NCBI RefSeq assembly: GCF_944390845.1
Contig: NZ_CALXRM010000015.1
Span: 1-55,018, forward strand
Source of the DNA: an uncultured Brachyspira sp.
Lineage (GTDB): Bacteria; Spirochaetota; Brachyspiria; Brachyspirales; Brachyspiraceae
DNA: 55,018 nt
Direction of reading: 5' to 3'
A program made the translations under genes and the position numbers. Position 1 is the first letter of the stretch. Every line of letters starts with the position of its first letter. Below the pieces are notes generated by a model. That model had not been told where the DNA came from, did no database searches, and saw only the letters and a list, made by a program, of their open reading frames with translations. Shown one piece after another: positions 1 to 7,993 of this stretch.

Positions 1-181
1 AAATTATGATACACCTATGTTATACTTTAAAAAACTAAGGAATACTTAATGCAATATGTCTGGCTCCTGTGCAAAATTTCAAAGATGATATATAATAAAT
101 AATTGTAAAATAAACACTTGATTTTTTTATGTTTAATTATTATAATTGATTATTCATTATTTATAAATTAAGAGGATTTTT
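1..181. other. Left-edge intergenic region
   Basis: No convincing gene lies here. A 17-codon frame at 49-102 follows an AAGGAA sequence but has no recognisable product. A promoter for the next gene is visible at 118-146. Confidence 0.5.
118..146 (+). promoter_or_regulatory. Sigma-70-type promoter of the TPR gene
   Basis: TTGATT at 118-123 and TATAAT at 141-146 are separated by 17 bp. The start codon follows 35 bp later at 182, after an AGAGGA ribosome-binding site. This is a prediction from sequence alone. Confidence 0.6.
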
Positions 182-874
182 ATGTCTGAAAACACAAACA
201 AACTACAAAAAAATGCTGAATTAATATTTACATATATTTATAATAATAGAATAATATTCATATCTGGATTTGTACTTATAGTAGTAATTATCGCAGGTAT
301 TTTAGTATATAAAGCTAATATAGAAAGCCAAGATAAAGATAATAATATACAATTTGAATCTGCATTGGCATTATATAATGTGTATCAAAATGCACAATTA
401 CCAAAAGAACAATTAAATGATCCTGCTTTAATAATAGATATTACTTCAAGATTCCAAAAAGTATATTCTGCTGCTAAAGGTAAAACTTTGAAATTAAGAA
501 CAGCTTATGCTTTAGGCTCTGTTTATTATGATATAGAAAACTTCACTGAAGCTGAAAAATATTATCAGGAAGTTGCTAATTCAAGAGGTTTTTATCTACA
601 AGAAACAGCTATCTACAATTTAGCTAATACTCAAATAGAATTAACTAATTATACTAAAGCTGCAGCAACTTTGGAAAACTTTACTAAAGCATATCCAAAA
701 AGTTATTTAAATCCGCAAGCAACTTTAAGTTTATCAGATGTTTATTTAGCTCAAAATGATAAAACTAAAGCTTTAAATATATTAAAATCATGGATCACTC
801 AAAATACTAATAATGTTGAATATTTAAATATATTTAGAGAAACTATTTCATTAATAGAAAATAATGTTTATTAA
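182..874 (+). CDS. Membrane-anchored TPR protein (YfgM-like)
   Basis: A 230-residue protein with one hydrophobic segment at about residues 24-44. A helical tetratricopeptide-type region follows, with repeated A-x-x-x-L-x-x-Y patterns from about residue 95 to 215. The architecture, a short cytoplasmic N-terminus plus one membrane anchor plus extracytoplasmic TPRs, resembles YfgM/ancillary SecYEG translocon proteins. That resemblance is by layout only, so a chaperone or envelope-scaffold role is an inference. The ATG follows AGAGGA at 172-177. The gene has its own promoter and is 52 bp upstream of the XPB helicase, so the two may be co-transcribed. No catalytic residues were seen. Confidence 0.7.
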   Translation: MSENTNKLQKNAELIFTYIYNNRIIFISGFVLIVVIIAGILVYKANIESQDKDNNIQFESALALYNVYQNAQLPKEQLNDPALIIDITSRFQKVYSAAKGKTLKLRTAYALGSVYYDIENFTEAEKYYQEVANSRGFYLQETAIYNLANTQIELTNYTKAAATLENFTKAYPKSYLNPQATLSLSDVYLAQNDKTKALNILKSWITQNTNNVEYLNIFRETISLIENNVY

Positions 875-926
875 TTAAATAACTAATATATAAATCATTA
901 TCCAATTATAATGTAAGGAAAAAAAA

Positions 927-2621
927 TTGAATAAGAATGCTCCTATCATAGTTCAGGGCGATGGTACAATTCTTTTAGATGTTAGTACAAAACATTTTGA
1001 AGAAATAAGAAATTTTATGCTTGTATTCGCCGAACTTGTAAAAAGTCCAGAATATATACATACATATAGAATAACATTAGTATCTTTATGGAATGCTGCA
1101 AGTTTAAATTATACTTCAGAACAAATAATCAGTTTCTTAAAAAAATACACTTCTTATGAAATACCAAAAAATATTGTAAAGCAAATAGAAACAAGCATTG
1201 AAAAATACGGCAGAATAAAAATAATTAAAGAAGATGAAAAATACTATCTTATAAGCGAAGATAAAAATATTATAGATGAAATTTTACATTATAAATTAAT
1301 GACTAAATATATAAAAGCAGAAGTTAATCCTAATAAATTAGAAATAGATGCTACATATAGAGGCCATATAAAATTGGCTCTTATAAATATAGGATATCCT
1401 GTTCAGGATTTAGCCGGTTATAAAACTGGAGAGCCATATCATTTTAATATGAGAACAAAACTCCCATCAAGCGGAGATGATTTTGCTTTAAGGGATTATC
1501 AAAGAAATTCTGTAGAAGCTTTTTATGCTGACGGCAAACCTGAAGGCGGTGCTGGCGTTATAGCTTTGCCTTGCGGTACTGGAAAAACTGTTGTTGGTAT
1601 AGCAACAATGTATAAAACACAAACTAAAACTCTTATTATAGTTACTGGTGTTACAGCCTGCAGACAATGGAGAGATGAAATATTAGATAAAACAGACATT
1701 CCTCCAGAAGATATAGGCGAATATAATGGTTTGAATAAAGAAATTAAACCTATAACAATAGCAACTTATAAAATACTAACTTATAGAAAAAATAAAGAAT
1801 CCCCTTTTGTACACTTTGAATTATTCTTCCAACATAATTGGGGACTCATTATATACGATGAAGTGCATTTACTTCCAGCTCCTATAATAAAATTAACAAG
1901 TGAAATTCAAAGTATGAGAAGATTAGGCTTAACAGCTACACTTGTACGTGAAGATGGACTTGAAAAAGACGTATTTTGTTTAATAGGGCCTAAGAAATTT
2001 GATATACCTTGGCGTGAATTGGAGGAGAAAAAATTTATTGCTGAGGCTTATTGTTATGATATAAGAATACCTTTAGATGACAGTCATAGATCTGATTACG
2101 TTGTATCAAGCGATAAAGTAAAATTCAGAATAGCCAGTGAAAATGTATTTAAATATACAATAGTTAAAAAAATTATAGAGAAACTTAAAGGTAAAAACAT
2201 TCTTATAATAGGTCAATATCTTGATCAATTAAACGAAATGAAAAAAAGAACTGGATATACCATAATCACTGGAAAAACTCCTCAAAGCGAAAGAGATATA
2301 ATATACAAAAAATTTAAAACTGGAGAAATTACTACTTTAATAGTTAGTAAAGTAGCTAACTTGGCTGTAGATTTGCCTGATGCCAATGTATTAATACAGA
2401 TTTCCGGTACTTTCGGTTCAAGACAAGAGGAAGCTCAAAGATTAGGAAGAGTATTACGTCCAAAAAAAGGTGAAAATAAAAGTTACTTCTTTTCTATAAT
2501 TACAACTGATACTAAAGAAGAAGATTTCGCTCATAAAAGACAATTATTCTTAACAGAACAGGGATATCATTACGAATTACTCGATAAAGATTCATTTGAA
2601 GAATTGGAATTTGAAAACTAA
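927..2621 (+). CDS. Bacterial XPB/Rad25-type DNA helicase
   Basis: This is a 564-residue superfamily 2 helicase of the XPB family. Residues 1-130 look like the N-terminal domain found in bacterial XPB proteins. Walker A is PCGTGKT at about 215-221, motif II is DEVH at 311-314, motif III is TAT at 336-338, and motif VI is QRLGR near residue 505. Members unwind DNA by ATP-driven translocation, and in eukaryotes XPB opens DNA in TFIIH. Spirochaetes are known to carry XPB homologues whose cellular role is poorly defined. The start is TTG at 927, supported by AAGGA at 915-919 and the absence of an in-frame ATG before the conserved domain. The stop codon lies inside the stem of a strong terminator. 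Confidence 0.92.
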   Translation: MNKNAPIIVQGDGTILLDVSTKHFEEIRNFMLVFAELVKSPEYIHTYRITLVSLWNAASLNYTSEQIISFLKKYTSYEIPKNIVKQIETSIEKYGRIKIIKEDEKYYLISEDKNIIDEILHYKLMTKYIKAEVNPNKLEIDATYRGHIKLALINIGYPVQDLAGYKTGEPYHFNMRTKLPSSGDDFALRDYQRNSVEAFYADGKPEGGAGVIALPCGTGKTVVGIATMYKTQTKTLIIVTGVTACRQWRDEILDKTDIPPEDIGEYNGLNKEIKPITIATYKILTYRKNKESPFVHFELFFQHNWGLIIYDEVHLLPAPIIKLTSEIQSMRRLGLTATLVREDGLEKDVFCLIGPKKFDIPWRELEEKKFIAEAYCYDIRIPLDDSHRSDYVVSSDKVKFRIASENVFKYTIVKKIIEKLKGKNILIIGQYLDQLNEMKKRTGYTIITGKTPQSERDIIYKKFKTGEITTLIVSKVANLAVDLPDANVLIQISGTFGSRQEEAQRLGRVLRPKKGENKSYFFSIITTDTKEEDFAHKRQLFLTEQGYHYELLDKDSFEELEFEN

Positions 2622-2664
2622 AGTTTAACAATCTTTTTATTTTAATAATTGTTAAACTTTAGTT
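2616..2664. terminator. Bidirectional terminator after the XPB gene
   Basis: A perfect 17-bp inverted repeat (2616-2632 and 2648-2664) encloses a T-rich 15-nt loop. It lies between the convergent helicase and PTS IIB genes and includes the helicase stop codon. Confidence 0.8.
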
Positions 2665-2700
2665 ATTAGATACATTTCATTAATTAGATAGATAATATAA

Positions 2701-2958
2701 TTATAGAGCTGTAACACCTAAATTTATAACTTCATCATAAACTTTTTTAACTTCTTTACCTAAAACTATTTGGTATTGTCCAGCATTATAAAAAACACCA
2801 GTTACACCTTCTATACTTTCTACTTCAGAATCATTGATTTTCTCTCTATCATTTACCATTAATCTTAATCTAGTAGCACAAAAGCTAGCTGAACTAATAT
2901 TATCTTTTCCAACTTTAGAAACTATATCTTCTGCAATTTTTTTGTAATTTAGTTCCAT
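2701..2958 (-). CDS. Stand-alone PTS EIIB domain (glucose/sucrose type)
   Basis: This 85-residue protein consists only of the IIB domain of a glucose-family phosphotransferase transporter. The signature C-A-T-R-L-R starts at Cys27, the residue that accepts phosphate from IIA and passes it to the sugar. Normally IIB is fused to a IIC permease. No IIC, IIA, HPr or EI gene is present in the window, so the protein either partners with a distant permease or serves as a regulatory phospho-carrier. The ATG is preceded by an AGAGGT ribosome-binding site on the minus strand. Family assignment is firm; the substrate cannot be told. Confidence 0.88.
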   Translation of the reverse strand: MELNYKKIAEDIVSKVGKDNISSASFCATRLRLMVNDREKINDSEVESIEGVTGVFYNAGQYQIVLGKEVKKVYDEVINLGVTAL

Positions 2959-3134
2959 AATAACCTCTTTAATTAAAAATCGTTTGATAGATTATATATT
3001 TTTATAAATATTTTTCAATAAAAATAATATAAAAATATTTTTATTAAATTTGAATATTTATAATTATTTTTAATTATAATAATACAAATACTACCAATAA
3101 AAACAATTTATTTAATGATAAATTATCATAAAAA

Positions 3135-3167
3135 AATAGACTGCATACAAGAAATATACAGTCTATT
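3135..3167 (-). terminator. Terminator of the pyrH-floA operon
   Basis: The arms AATAGACTG and CAGTCTATT (3135-3143 and 3159-3167) are followed on the minus strand by a run of T residues. It sits just beyond the floA stop. Confidence 0.75.
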
Positions 3168-3191
3168 AATAATTATTTATTATAAAATTAT

Positions 3192-4214
3192 TTATTGTTT
3201 TGCATTTGAAGATGAAGAATTATTATTCTTACTCATTGAATCCATACCAGATATACTGTAACGCATTTCAGTATCAGCCATAACATTTTTCATATTATAA
3301 TAATCTAATACGCCGATATTACCTTTTTTAAGAGCTTCAGCAATTGCAAGAGGTAATTGAGATTCAGCTTCAACAACTTTAGCTTTCATTTCCTCAACCT
3401 GAGCACGCATTTCCTGTTCTCTAGCTATAGCCATAACTCTTCTTTCTTCTGCTTTAGCCTGAGCAATCTTTTTATCAGCTTCAGCTTGGTCAATCTGTAA
3501 GAAAGCACCAATATTACTTCCAACATCAACATCAGCTATATCAATAGAAAGAATTTCAAAAGCAGTACCAGAATCCAAACCTTTAGCAAGAACAACTTGT
3601 GAAATTCTGTCTGGATTTTCTAAAACTTCTTTGTGTGAAGCAGCACTACCTATAGTAGTAACAATACCCTCTCCTACTCTAGCAATAATAGTTTCTTCAC
3701 CAGCTCCGCCTACAAGTCTGTTAATATTAGTTCTAACAGTAACTCTTGCTGTAGCTTTAACTTGTATACCATCTTTAGCAACAGCAGCAATTAAAGGTGT
3801 AGCAATAACTCTAGGAGAAACAGAAGTTCTTATGGCATCAACTAAATCTCTTCCAGCTAAATCTATAGCAGCAGCACGCTCAAAACTTAAATCTAAAGAA
3901 GCTTTATCAGCAGCTATTAAAGCATCAGCAACTGCAGTAGGATTTCCTCCTGCTAAATAATGTGCTTCAAGTTCATTGCTTCCTATTTTTAAACCAGCTT
4001 TCCATAATTTAATTTGATTTAATACTATAAGTGAAGGATTAACTCTCCTTAAACGCATAGTTATTAATGTTATCATATTTATTCTTACACCAGAAAATAA
4101 AGCAGTTACCCATAAACCTATAGGGAAAAAGCGTAAGAAAATAAATAAAAATATTAATATTATAATAATACCAATAAACATTGGAATAATTGGAAGATAT
4201 CCATAATCGAACAT
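3192..4214 (-). CDS. floA: Flotillin-like protein FloA
   Basis: A 340-residue bacterial flotillin, close to the usual length of about 330. It has a hydrophobic hairpin or helix at residues 7-29. An SPFH/band-7 domain follows, including the characteristic region around residues 75-145 ([18 protein letters not shown] and [17 protein letters not shown]). A charged coiled-coil runs at about 240-290, ending in an Ala-Glu-rich oligomerisation region. FloA proteins organise functional membrane microdomains and influence membrane fluidity and secretion. The Ser/Asn-rich C-terminal tail is short and variable. The gene lies 25 bp downstream of pyrH on the same strand and ends in a terminator, so it is probably the second gene of a two-gene operon. 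Confidence 0.93.
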   Translation of the reverse strand: MFDYGYLPIIPMFIGIIIILIFLFIFLRFFPIGLWVTALFSGVRINMITLITMRLRRVNPSLIVLNQIKLWKAGLKIGSNELEAHYLAGGNPTAVADALIAADKASLDLSFERAAAIDLAGRDLVDAIRTSVSPRVIATPLIAAVAKDGIQVKATARVTVRTNINRLVGGAGEETIIARVGEGIVTTIGSAASHKEVLENPDRISQVVLAKGLDSGTAFEILSIDIADVDVGSNIGAFLQIDQAEADKKIAQAKAEERRVMAIAREQEMRAQVEEMKAKVVEAESQLPLAIAEALKKGNIGVLDYYNMKNVMADTEMRYSISGMDSMSKNNNSSSSNAKQ

Positions 4215-4239
4215 ACAAACCTCCTAAAATAAACTATTA

Positions 4240-4944
4240 TTAATTATGCACATAAGTTCCTATATTTTCGCCTGAAATAGCTTTAGTAATGTTGCCAGGT
4301 TTATTCATATTAAATACTCTTATAGGCATATCATTGTCATTAGCCATAGCGAAAGCAGTCATATCCATAACACGTAAATTTTGATTCATAACTTCTCTAA
4401 AAGTAATATCATTATACATTTTTGCATCTTCATTCTTTTTTGGATCTTTATCATATACACCATCAACATTAGTACCTTTCAATACTATAGAAGCACCTAT
4501 TTCTAAAGCTCTTAATATTGCAGTACTGTCAGTTGTAAAGTATGGATTAGAAGTACCGCCAGCTATAATTAAAACATTTCCTCTTTCTAAGATACGAATA
4601 GCTTTATCTCTTTCAAATCCTTCTATCATGCCTTCAATATTAAAAGCAGAAAGTATTTGAGTTGGAGTACCAGCTGCCATAAATCTGTCTTTTAATGCTA
4701 TAGCGTTCATAATAGTTGCAAGCATACCCATAGAATCAGCTGTAGCTCTTACCATTCCTGTTTTATTAGATAATTGCATTCCTCTAAAAATGTTTCCGCC
4801 GCCTACTACAACTGCTATTTGTGTATCATGTCCAGCTTCTCTCATTTCTAATGCTATTCTATCAACTACACTATTATCAATACCATATTCTTTTTGTCCA
4901 AGCAATGCTTCACCTGATATTTTAAGCAATACTCTTTTTTCCAT
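4240..4944 (-). CDS. pyrH: Uridylate (UMP) kinase
   Basis: A 234-residue bacterial-type UMP kinase of the amino-acid-kinase fold, which phosphorylates UMP to UDP in pyrimidine nucleotide synthesis. Visible signatures are KISGEALLG near the N-terminus, the glycine-rich VVVGGGNIFRG, the nucleotide-binding stretch GGTSNPYFTTDSTAILRA and the C-terminal VFNMNKPGNI. Length and motifs are complete. In many bacteria pyrH lies between tsf and frr. Here it is instead followed by floA, and neither tsf nor frr is in the window. The ATG at 4942-4944 is preceded by a GAGAGGT ribosome-binding site. Confidence 0.97.
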   Translation of the reverse strand: MEKRVLLKISGEALLGQKEYGIDNSVVDRIALEMREAGHDTQIAVVVGGGNIFRGMQLSNKTGMVRATADSMGMLATIMNAIALKDRFMAAGTPTQILSAFNIEGMIEGFERDKAIRILERGNVLIIAGGTSNPYFTTDSTAILRALEIGASIVLKGTNVDGVYDKDPKKNEDAKMYNDITFREVMNQNLRVMDMTAFAMANDNDMPIRVFNMNKPGNITKAISGENIGTYVHN

Positions 4945-5113
4945 TAATTAACCTCTCAAGTTTTCATAATAAATTTTTTGTATTATACTATCTTTTTTAT
5001 ATATTATCAAGATAATAGAATATACAATCATTAGTATTTTCTATTTCTTGATATAAATATTATAAAAAACAAATATTAGTGTTTATATATTAGACTTTAA
5101 TATATGAAAATAT

Positions 5114-5599
5114 TTAAGATTTTAAAAATTTACCTAAAGCATCATTAGTTAATCTATATACTCTTGCATCTTTTACCATTTCTGCACCGGTAGAAAGATA
5201 AAAATCAATACTAGATTTATTCCAATCCAAACATTGCCATTCAAGTCTGCCGCAATTACGCTCATAAGCTATTTTGGCAACTTCCTCAAACAATTTCTTT
5301 CCGTATCCTAAACCTCTATATTGATCATTAACATATAAATCATCTAAATATAATCCATGCCTTCCAACGAATGTAGAAAAAGTTTCAAAGAATACCGCAT
5401 GTCCAACTGGAACATTATCTTCAAAAGCAATAACAACCTCTGCTTTTTTCTTATCAAAAATATTTTCTTTTAAACTTTCCTCTGTAAGATTAAGCTCATG
5501 CTCCAAATGCTCATAAACTGCAAGTTCTTTTATAAATCTTAATATAGTAGGTATATCACTTTCTTTAGCAAATCTTATAGTAAATTCTTTATTATTCAT
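5114..5599 (-). CDS. GNAT N-acetyltransferase (diamine type), copy 2
   Basis: A 161-residue GCN5-related acetyltransferase. The acetyl-CoA pyrophosphate loop is at about residues 92-100 (YRGLGYGKK), preceded by the LDDLYV beta strand. The EWQCLDWNKSSIDFY motif is typical of the diamine/thialysine acetyltransferase (SSAT-like) branch, which acetylates small primary amines using acetyl-CoA. I chose the ATG at 5597-5599 rather than a TTG two codons upstream because AAGG lies at the right distance and the length then equals the neighbouring paralogue. It is the last gene of an apparent three-gene minus-strand unit with the aminopeptidase. The natural substrate is not deducible. Confidence 0.85.
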   Translation of the reverse strand: MNNKEFTIRFAKESDIPTILRFIKELAVYEHLEHELNLTEESLKENIFDKKKAEVVIAFEDNVPVGHAVFFETFSTFVGRHGLYLDDLYVNDQYRGLGYGKKLFEEVAKIAYERNCGRLEWQCLDWNKSSIDFYLSTGAEMVKDARVYRLTNDALGKFLKS

Positions 5600-5616
5600 A
5601 AACAAAACCTTATAAA

Positions 5617-6102
5617 TTATTCATTAGCAAATTTTTTTAGATTATTATGGCTTAATCTATATGTAGTCCATTCTTCCATAGCTGAAGCATTGAGTGATAA
5701 ATAAAAATCAATACTAGGTTTATTCCAGTCCAAACACTGCCAATCCAACCTTTCACATCCTCTATCAACTGCTATTTTAGCCAATTCCTTTAATAGAGAT
5801 TTACCGTATCCCAATCCTCTGTAATTTGGACTTATATATAAATCTTCTAAATATATTCCTGCTTTTCCTAAAAAAGTTGAAAAATTATGAAAGAATAAAG
5901 CATAACCTATTTCAATATCATTCTCAAAAGCTATTAAAACTTCTGCTTTATTCTTTTCAAATATCCATTCTTTTAATATTTCTTCAGTTGCTGTAACTTC
6001 ATGTTCTAATTTTTCATAAGCAGCAAGCTCTTTTATAAATCTTAAAATAGTAGGAATATCTTTAACTTCTGCAAATCTAATACTAAATTTCTTATCACTC
6101 AT
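5617..6102 (-). CDS. GNAT N-acetyltransferase (diamine type), copy 1
   Basis: A 161-residue acetyltransferase clearly paralogous to its downstream neighbour. Both share the same N-terminal IRFAE-x-KDIPTILRFIKELA pattern, the YRGLGYGKSLL acetyl-CoA loop and the WQCLDWNKPSIDFYL motif. The pair arose by tandem duplication. The sequences have diverged at many positions, especially around residues 30-75 and the C-terminus, so substrate preference may have split. The gene starts 18 bp after the aminopeptidase stop and ends 17 bp before copy 2, which suggests co-transcription. An AGGAT ribosome-binding site precedes the ATG. Confidence 0.87.
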   Translation of the reverse strand: MSDKKFSIRFAEVKDIPTILRFIKELAAYEKLEHEVTATEEILKEWIFEKNKAEVLIAFENDIEIGYALFFHNFSTFLGKAGIYLEDLYISPNYRGLGYGKSLLKELAKIAVDRGCERLDWQCLDWNKPSIDFYLSLNASAMEEWTTYRLSHNNLKKFANE

Positions 6103-6120
6103 AAAACTTTATCCTAAATA

Positions 6121-7245
6121 TTATTTTAATTTGTCTGGATTTAAACATTTTAAACTATCAATAACAAATAAACCATCTTTTCTAATTAATTTATCATCAA
6201 AATAAATTTCACCGCCTCCGTATTTTTTAGTCTGTATACATACTAAATCCCAGTGTATAGAAGATTTATTTCCATTAGGAGCCTCATCATAACAATTACC
6301 AGGAGTAAAATGGAAACTGCCCATAATTTTTTCATCGAATAATATATCTTTCATAGGCTCAGTTATATACGGATTTACTCCTATAGCAAATTCTCCTACA
6401 TATCTAGCTCCTGAATCAGTATCTAATACTTCATTTATTCTTTTTGTATCATTACAAGAAGCATCAATAATTTTTCCATTTTTAAATTCAAATCTAATAT
6501 TTTCATAAGTGAAACCATCACTATATAAAGAAGGTGTATTATAAGTTAAAACACCATTAATAGAATTTTTAACAGGTGCAGTAAATACTTCTCCGTCTGG
6601 AATATTAATTTCACCGGCACATTTTATAGCAGGTATATCTTTTATAGAAAAAGTTAAATCTGTACCATTGCCCACTATTCTAACTTTATCAGTTTTATTC
6701 ATAAGATCAACTAAATTATCCATAGCCTTAGACATCTTTGAATAATCTAAATTACAAACTTTGAAATAAAAATCTTCAAATTCATCTGTGCTCATAGAAG
6801 CTCTTTGTGCCATAGCAGCTGTAGGATAATTCATAACAACCCATTTTGTATTTTTAACTCTTTCTTTCATATGTACTGGAGTAAGATAAAACTTCTCATA
6901 TATTTTATTATTCTCCATATTTACAGAAGAATTTTCAGCATTATTCAAGCCGCCCCATATACCAACATAAGCGTCCATTTCTTTCATAAGCATTAAATCT
7001 GATTTAGCCCAAAGTTTTATCTGTTCTTCATTACAATTTTTTAATAGCTCTCTAAGTATTTGAGGATCATGATTCCAAACAAATGGACTTGCTCCCACTT
7101 TATAAGCTTCATTTATTACTGCTGTAACTAAATTACGTTCTTCTCCTTCTCCATAAACTTTTATAAGTACTTTCTCGCCTTCTTTTAATTTACAAGAATA
7201 ATTAACTATATTTTTTGCCAATTTTTCTATTCTTGGATCTCTCAT
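6121..7245 (-). CDS. M29-family aminopeptidase (AmpS/aminopeptidase T)
   Basis: A 374-residue cytosolic metallo-aminopeptidase of peptidase family M29. The N-terminal half carries the KLAKNIVNYSCKLKEGEKVLI pattern of this family. The C-terminal half has the conserved metal-site region, including E-F-A-I-G-V-N near residue 285, the histidine in GSFHFTPGNCY and the H-W-D motif near residue 331. Family enzymes remove N-terminal residues from peptides using a two-metal centre. Length agrees with the usual 365-410 residues. It heads a minus-strand unit with the two GNAT genes and is divergent from the DUF2147 gene across about 175 bp of AT-rich DNA. Confidence 0.9.
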   Translation of the reverse strand: MRDPRIEKLAKNIVNYSCKLKEGEKVLIKVYGEGEERNLVTAVINEAYKVGASPFVWNHDPQILRELLKNCNEEQIKLWAKSDLMLMKEMDAYVGIWGGLNNAENSSVNMENNKIYEKFYLTPVHMKERVKNTKWVVMNYPTAAMAQRASMSTDEFEDFYFKVCNLDYSKMSKAMDNLVDLMNKTDKVRIVGNGTDLTFSIKDIPAIKCAGEINIPDGEVFTAPVKNSINGVLTYNTPSLYSDGFTYENIRFEFKNGKIIDASCNDTKRINEVLDTDSGARYVGEFAIGVNPYITEPMKDILFDEKIMGSFHFTPGNCYDEAPNGNKSSIHWDLVCIQTKKYGGGEIYFDDKLIRKDGLFVIDSLKCLNPDKLK

Positions 7246-7421
7246 CTATAAACTCCATTTTTTAATTGTTAAAATAATTTATTTTAATGCATCAATTTTA
7301 CACAATTAATAAATAATAATCAATATATAATTAATTAAAACATATATAAAACAAATAATTCATATAGTAAAAATATTATTTAGATGTATAATAATTAAAA
7401 ATAATAAATTAGGTAATAATT

Positions 7422-7937
7422 ATGAAACAAAAAATAATACTTCTTATATTTACAATTTTATTCAGTTCTATGCTATATGGTGCCAATAATGCAAAAGATG
7501 TTGAAGGTTTCTGGGCTATGCCGGAAAAACCAAAAGGAAGAATGAAAGTTGCAAAAATAATTGTAATAGGAAATAAAGTTTATGCTTATGGCATAGCATT
7601 GCATGATAATGTAAAAAGCACATTAGATGATCATAATCCAGATAAAAGCCTTAGAAATAAAGATTTAAAAGGACTAATATTCATATATGATATAGTTTTT
7701 GAAAATGATGAATGGTCCACTGTCAGAATATATCATACAGATCAAGGAAGTTCATACTATGTAAAAATAAGCTTGTCTGAAGATAAAAATACATTATTTG
7801 TAAGAGCTTCTTTAGATAAAGGCGGTGTAGTTGAAGCCACTGTAGAATGGAAAAGATTATCAAAAGAAGAATCAAGCAAATATTCTGATATAGCTGTTAA
7901 TCAATTAAGAACAATAGAAGGAAAAAGTATACAATAA
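7422..7937 (+). CDS. Exported DUF2147 protein
   Basis: A 171-residue protein with a Sec signal peptide (residues 1-20, ending around YGA). The mature part starts with VEGFWAMPEKPKGRMKVAKI and has the LRNKDLKGLIFIYDI segment, both typical of DUF2147. That family of exported beta-rich lipocalin-like proteins has no established enzyme activity. It would be periplasmic or outer-membrane associated. The gene stands alone, and a perfect-looking stem-loop separates it from the convergent OppA gene. Family assignment is confident; function is unknown. Confidence 0.8.
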   Translation: MKQKIILLIFTILFSSMLYGANNAKDVEGFWAMPEKPKGRMKVAKIIVIGNKVYAYGIALHDNVKSTLDDHNPDKSLRNKDLKGLIFIYDIVFENDEWSTVRIYHTDQGSSYYVKISLSEDKNTLFVRASLDKGGVVEATVEWKRLSKEESSKYSDIAVNQLRTIEGKSIQ

Positions 7938-7980
7938 AAAATTATAAGTCTAAACATAAAAGTTTAAACTTATAATTTTT
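7936..7980. terminator. Bidirectional terminator, DUF2147/oppA
   Basis: Two 19-nt arms (7936-7954 and 7962-7980) match with one mismatch around a 7-nt loop. They are flanked by A and T runs on both sides, between convergent genes. Confidence 0.8.
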
Positions 7981-7993
7981 CATTATTATTTAT

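Noticed and set aside
49-102. 17-codon frame near the left edge with AAGGAA upstream
   Set aside because: Too short and without recognisable content; kept only as a note in the intergenic entry.
3631-3960. 109-codon + strand frame inside floA
   Set aside because: It is the reverse complement of a conserved floA region, low in complexity (Ala/Thr/Val), and has no ribosome-binding site.
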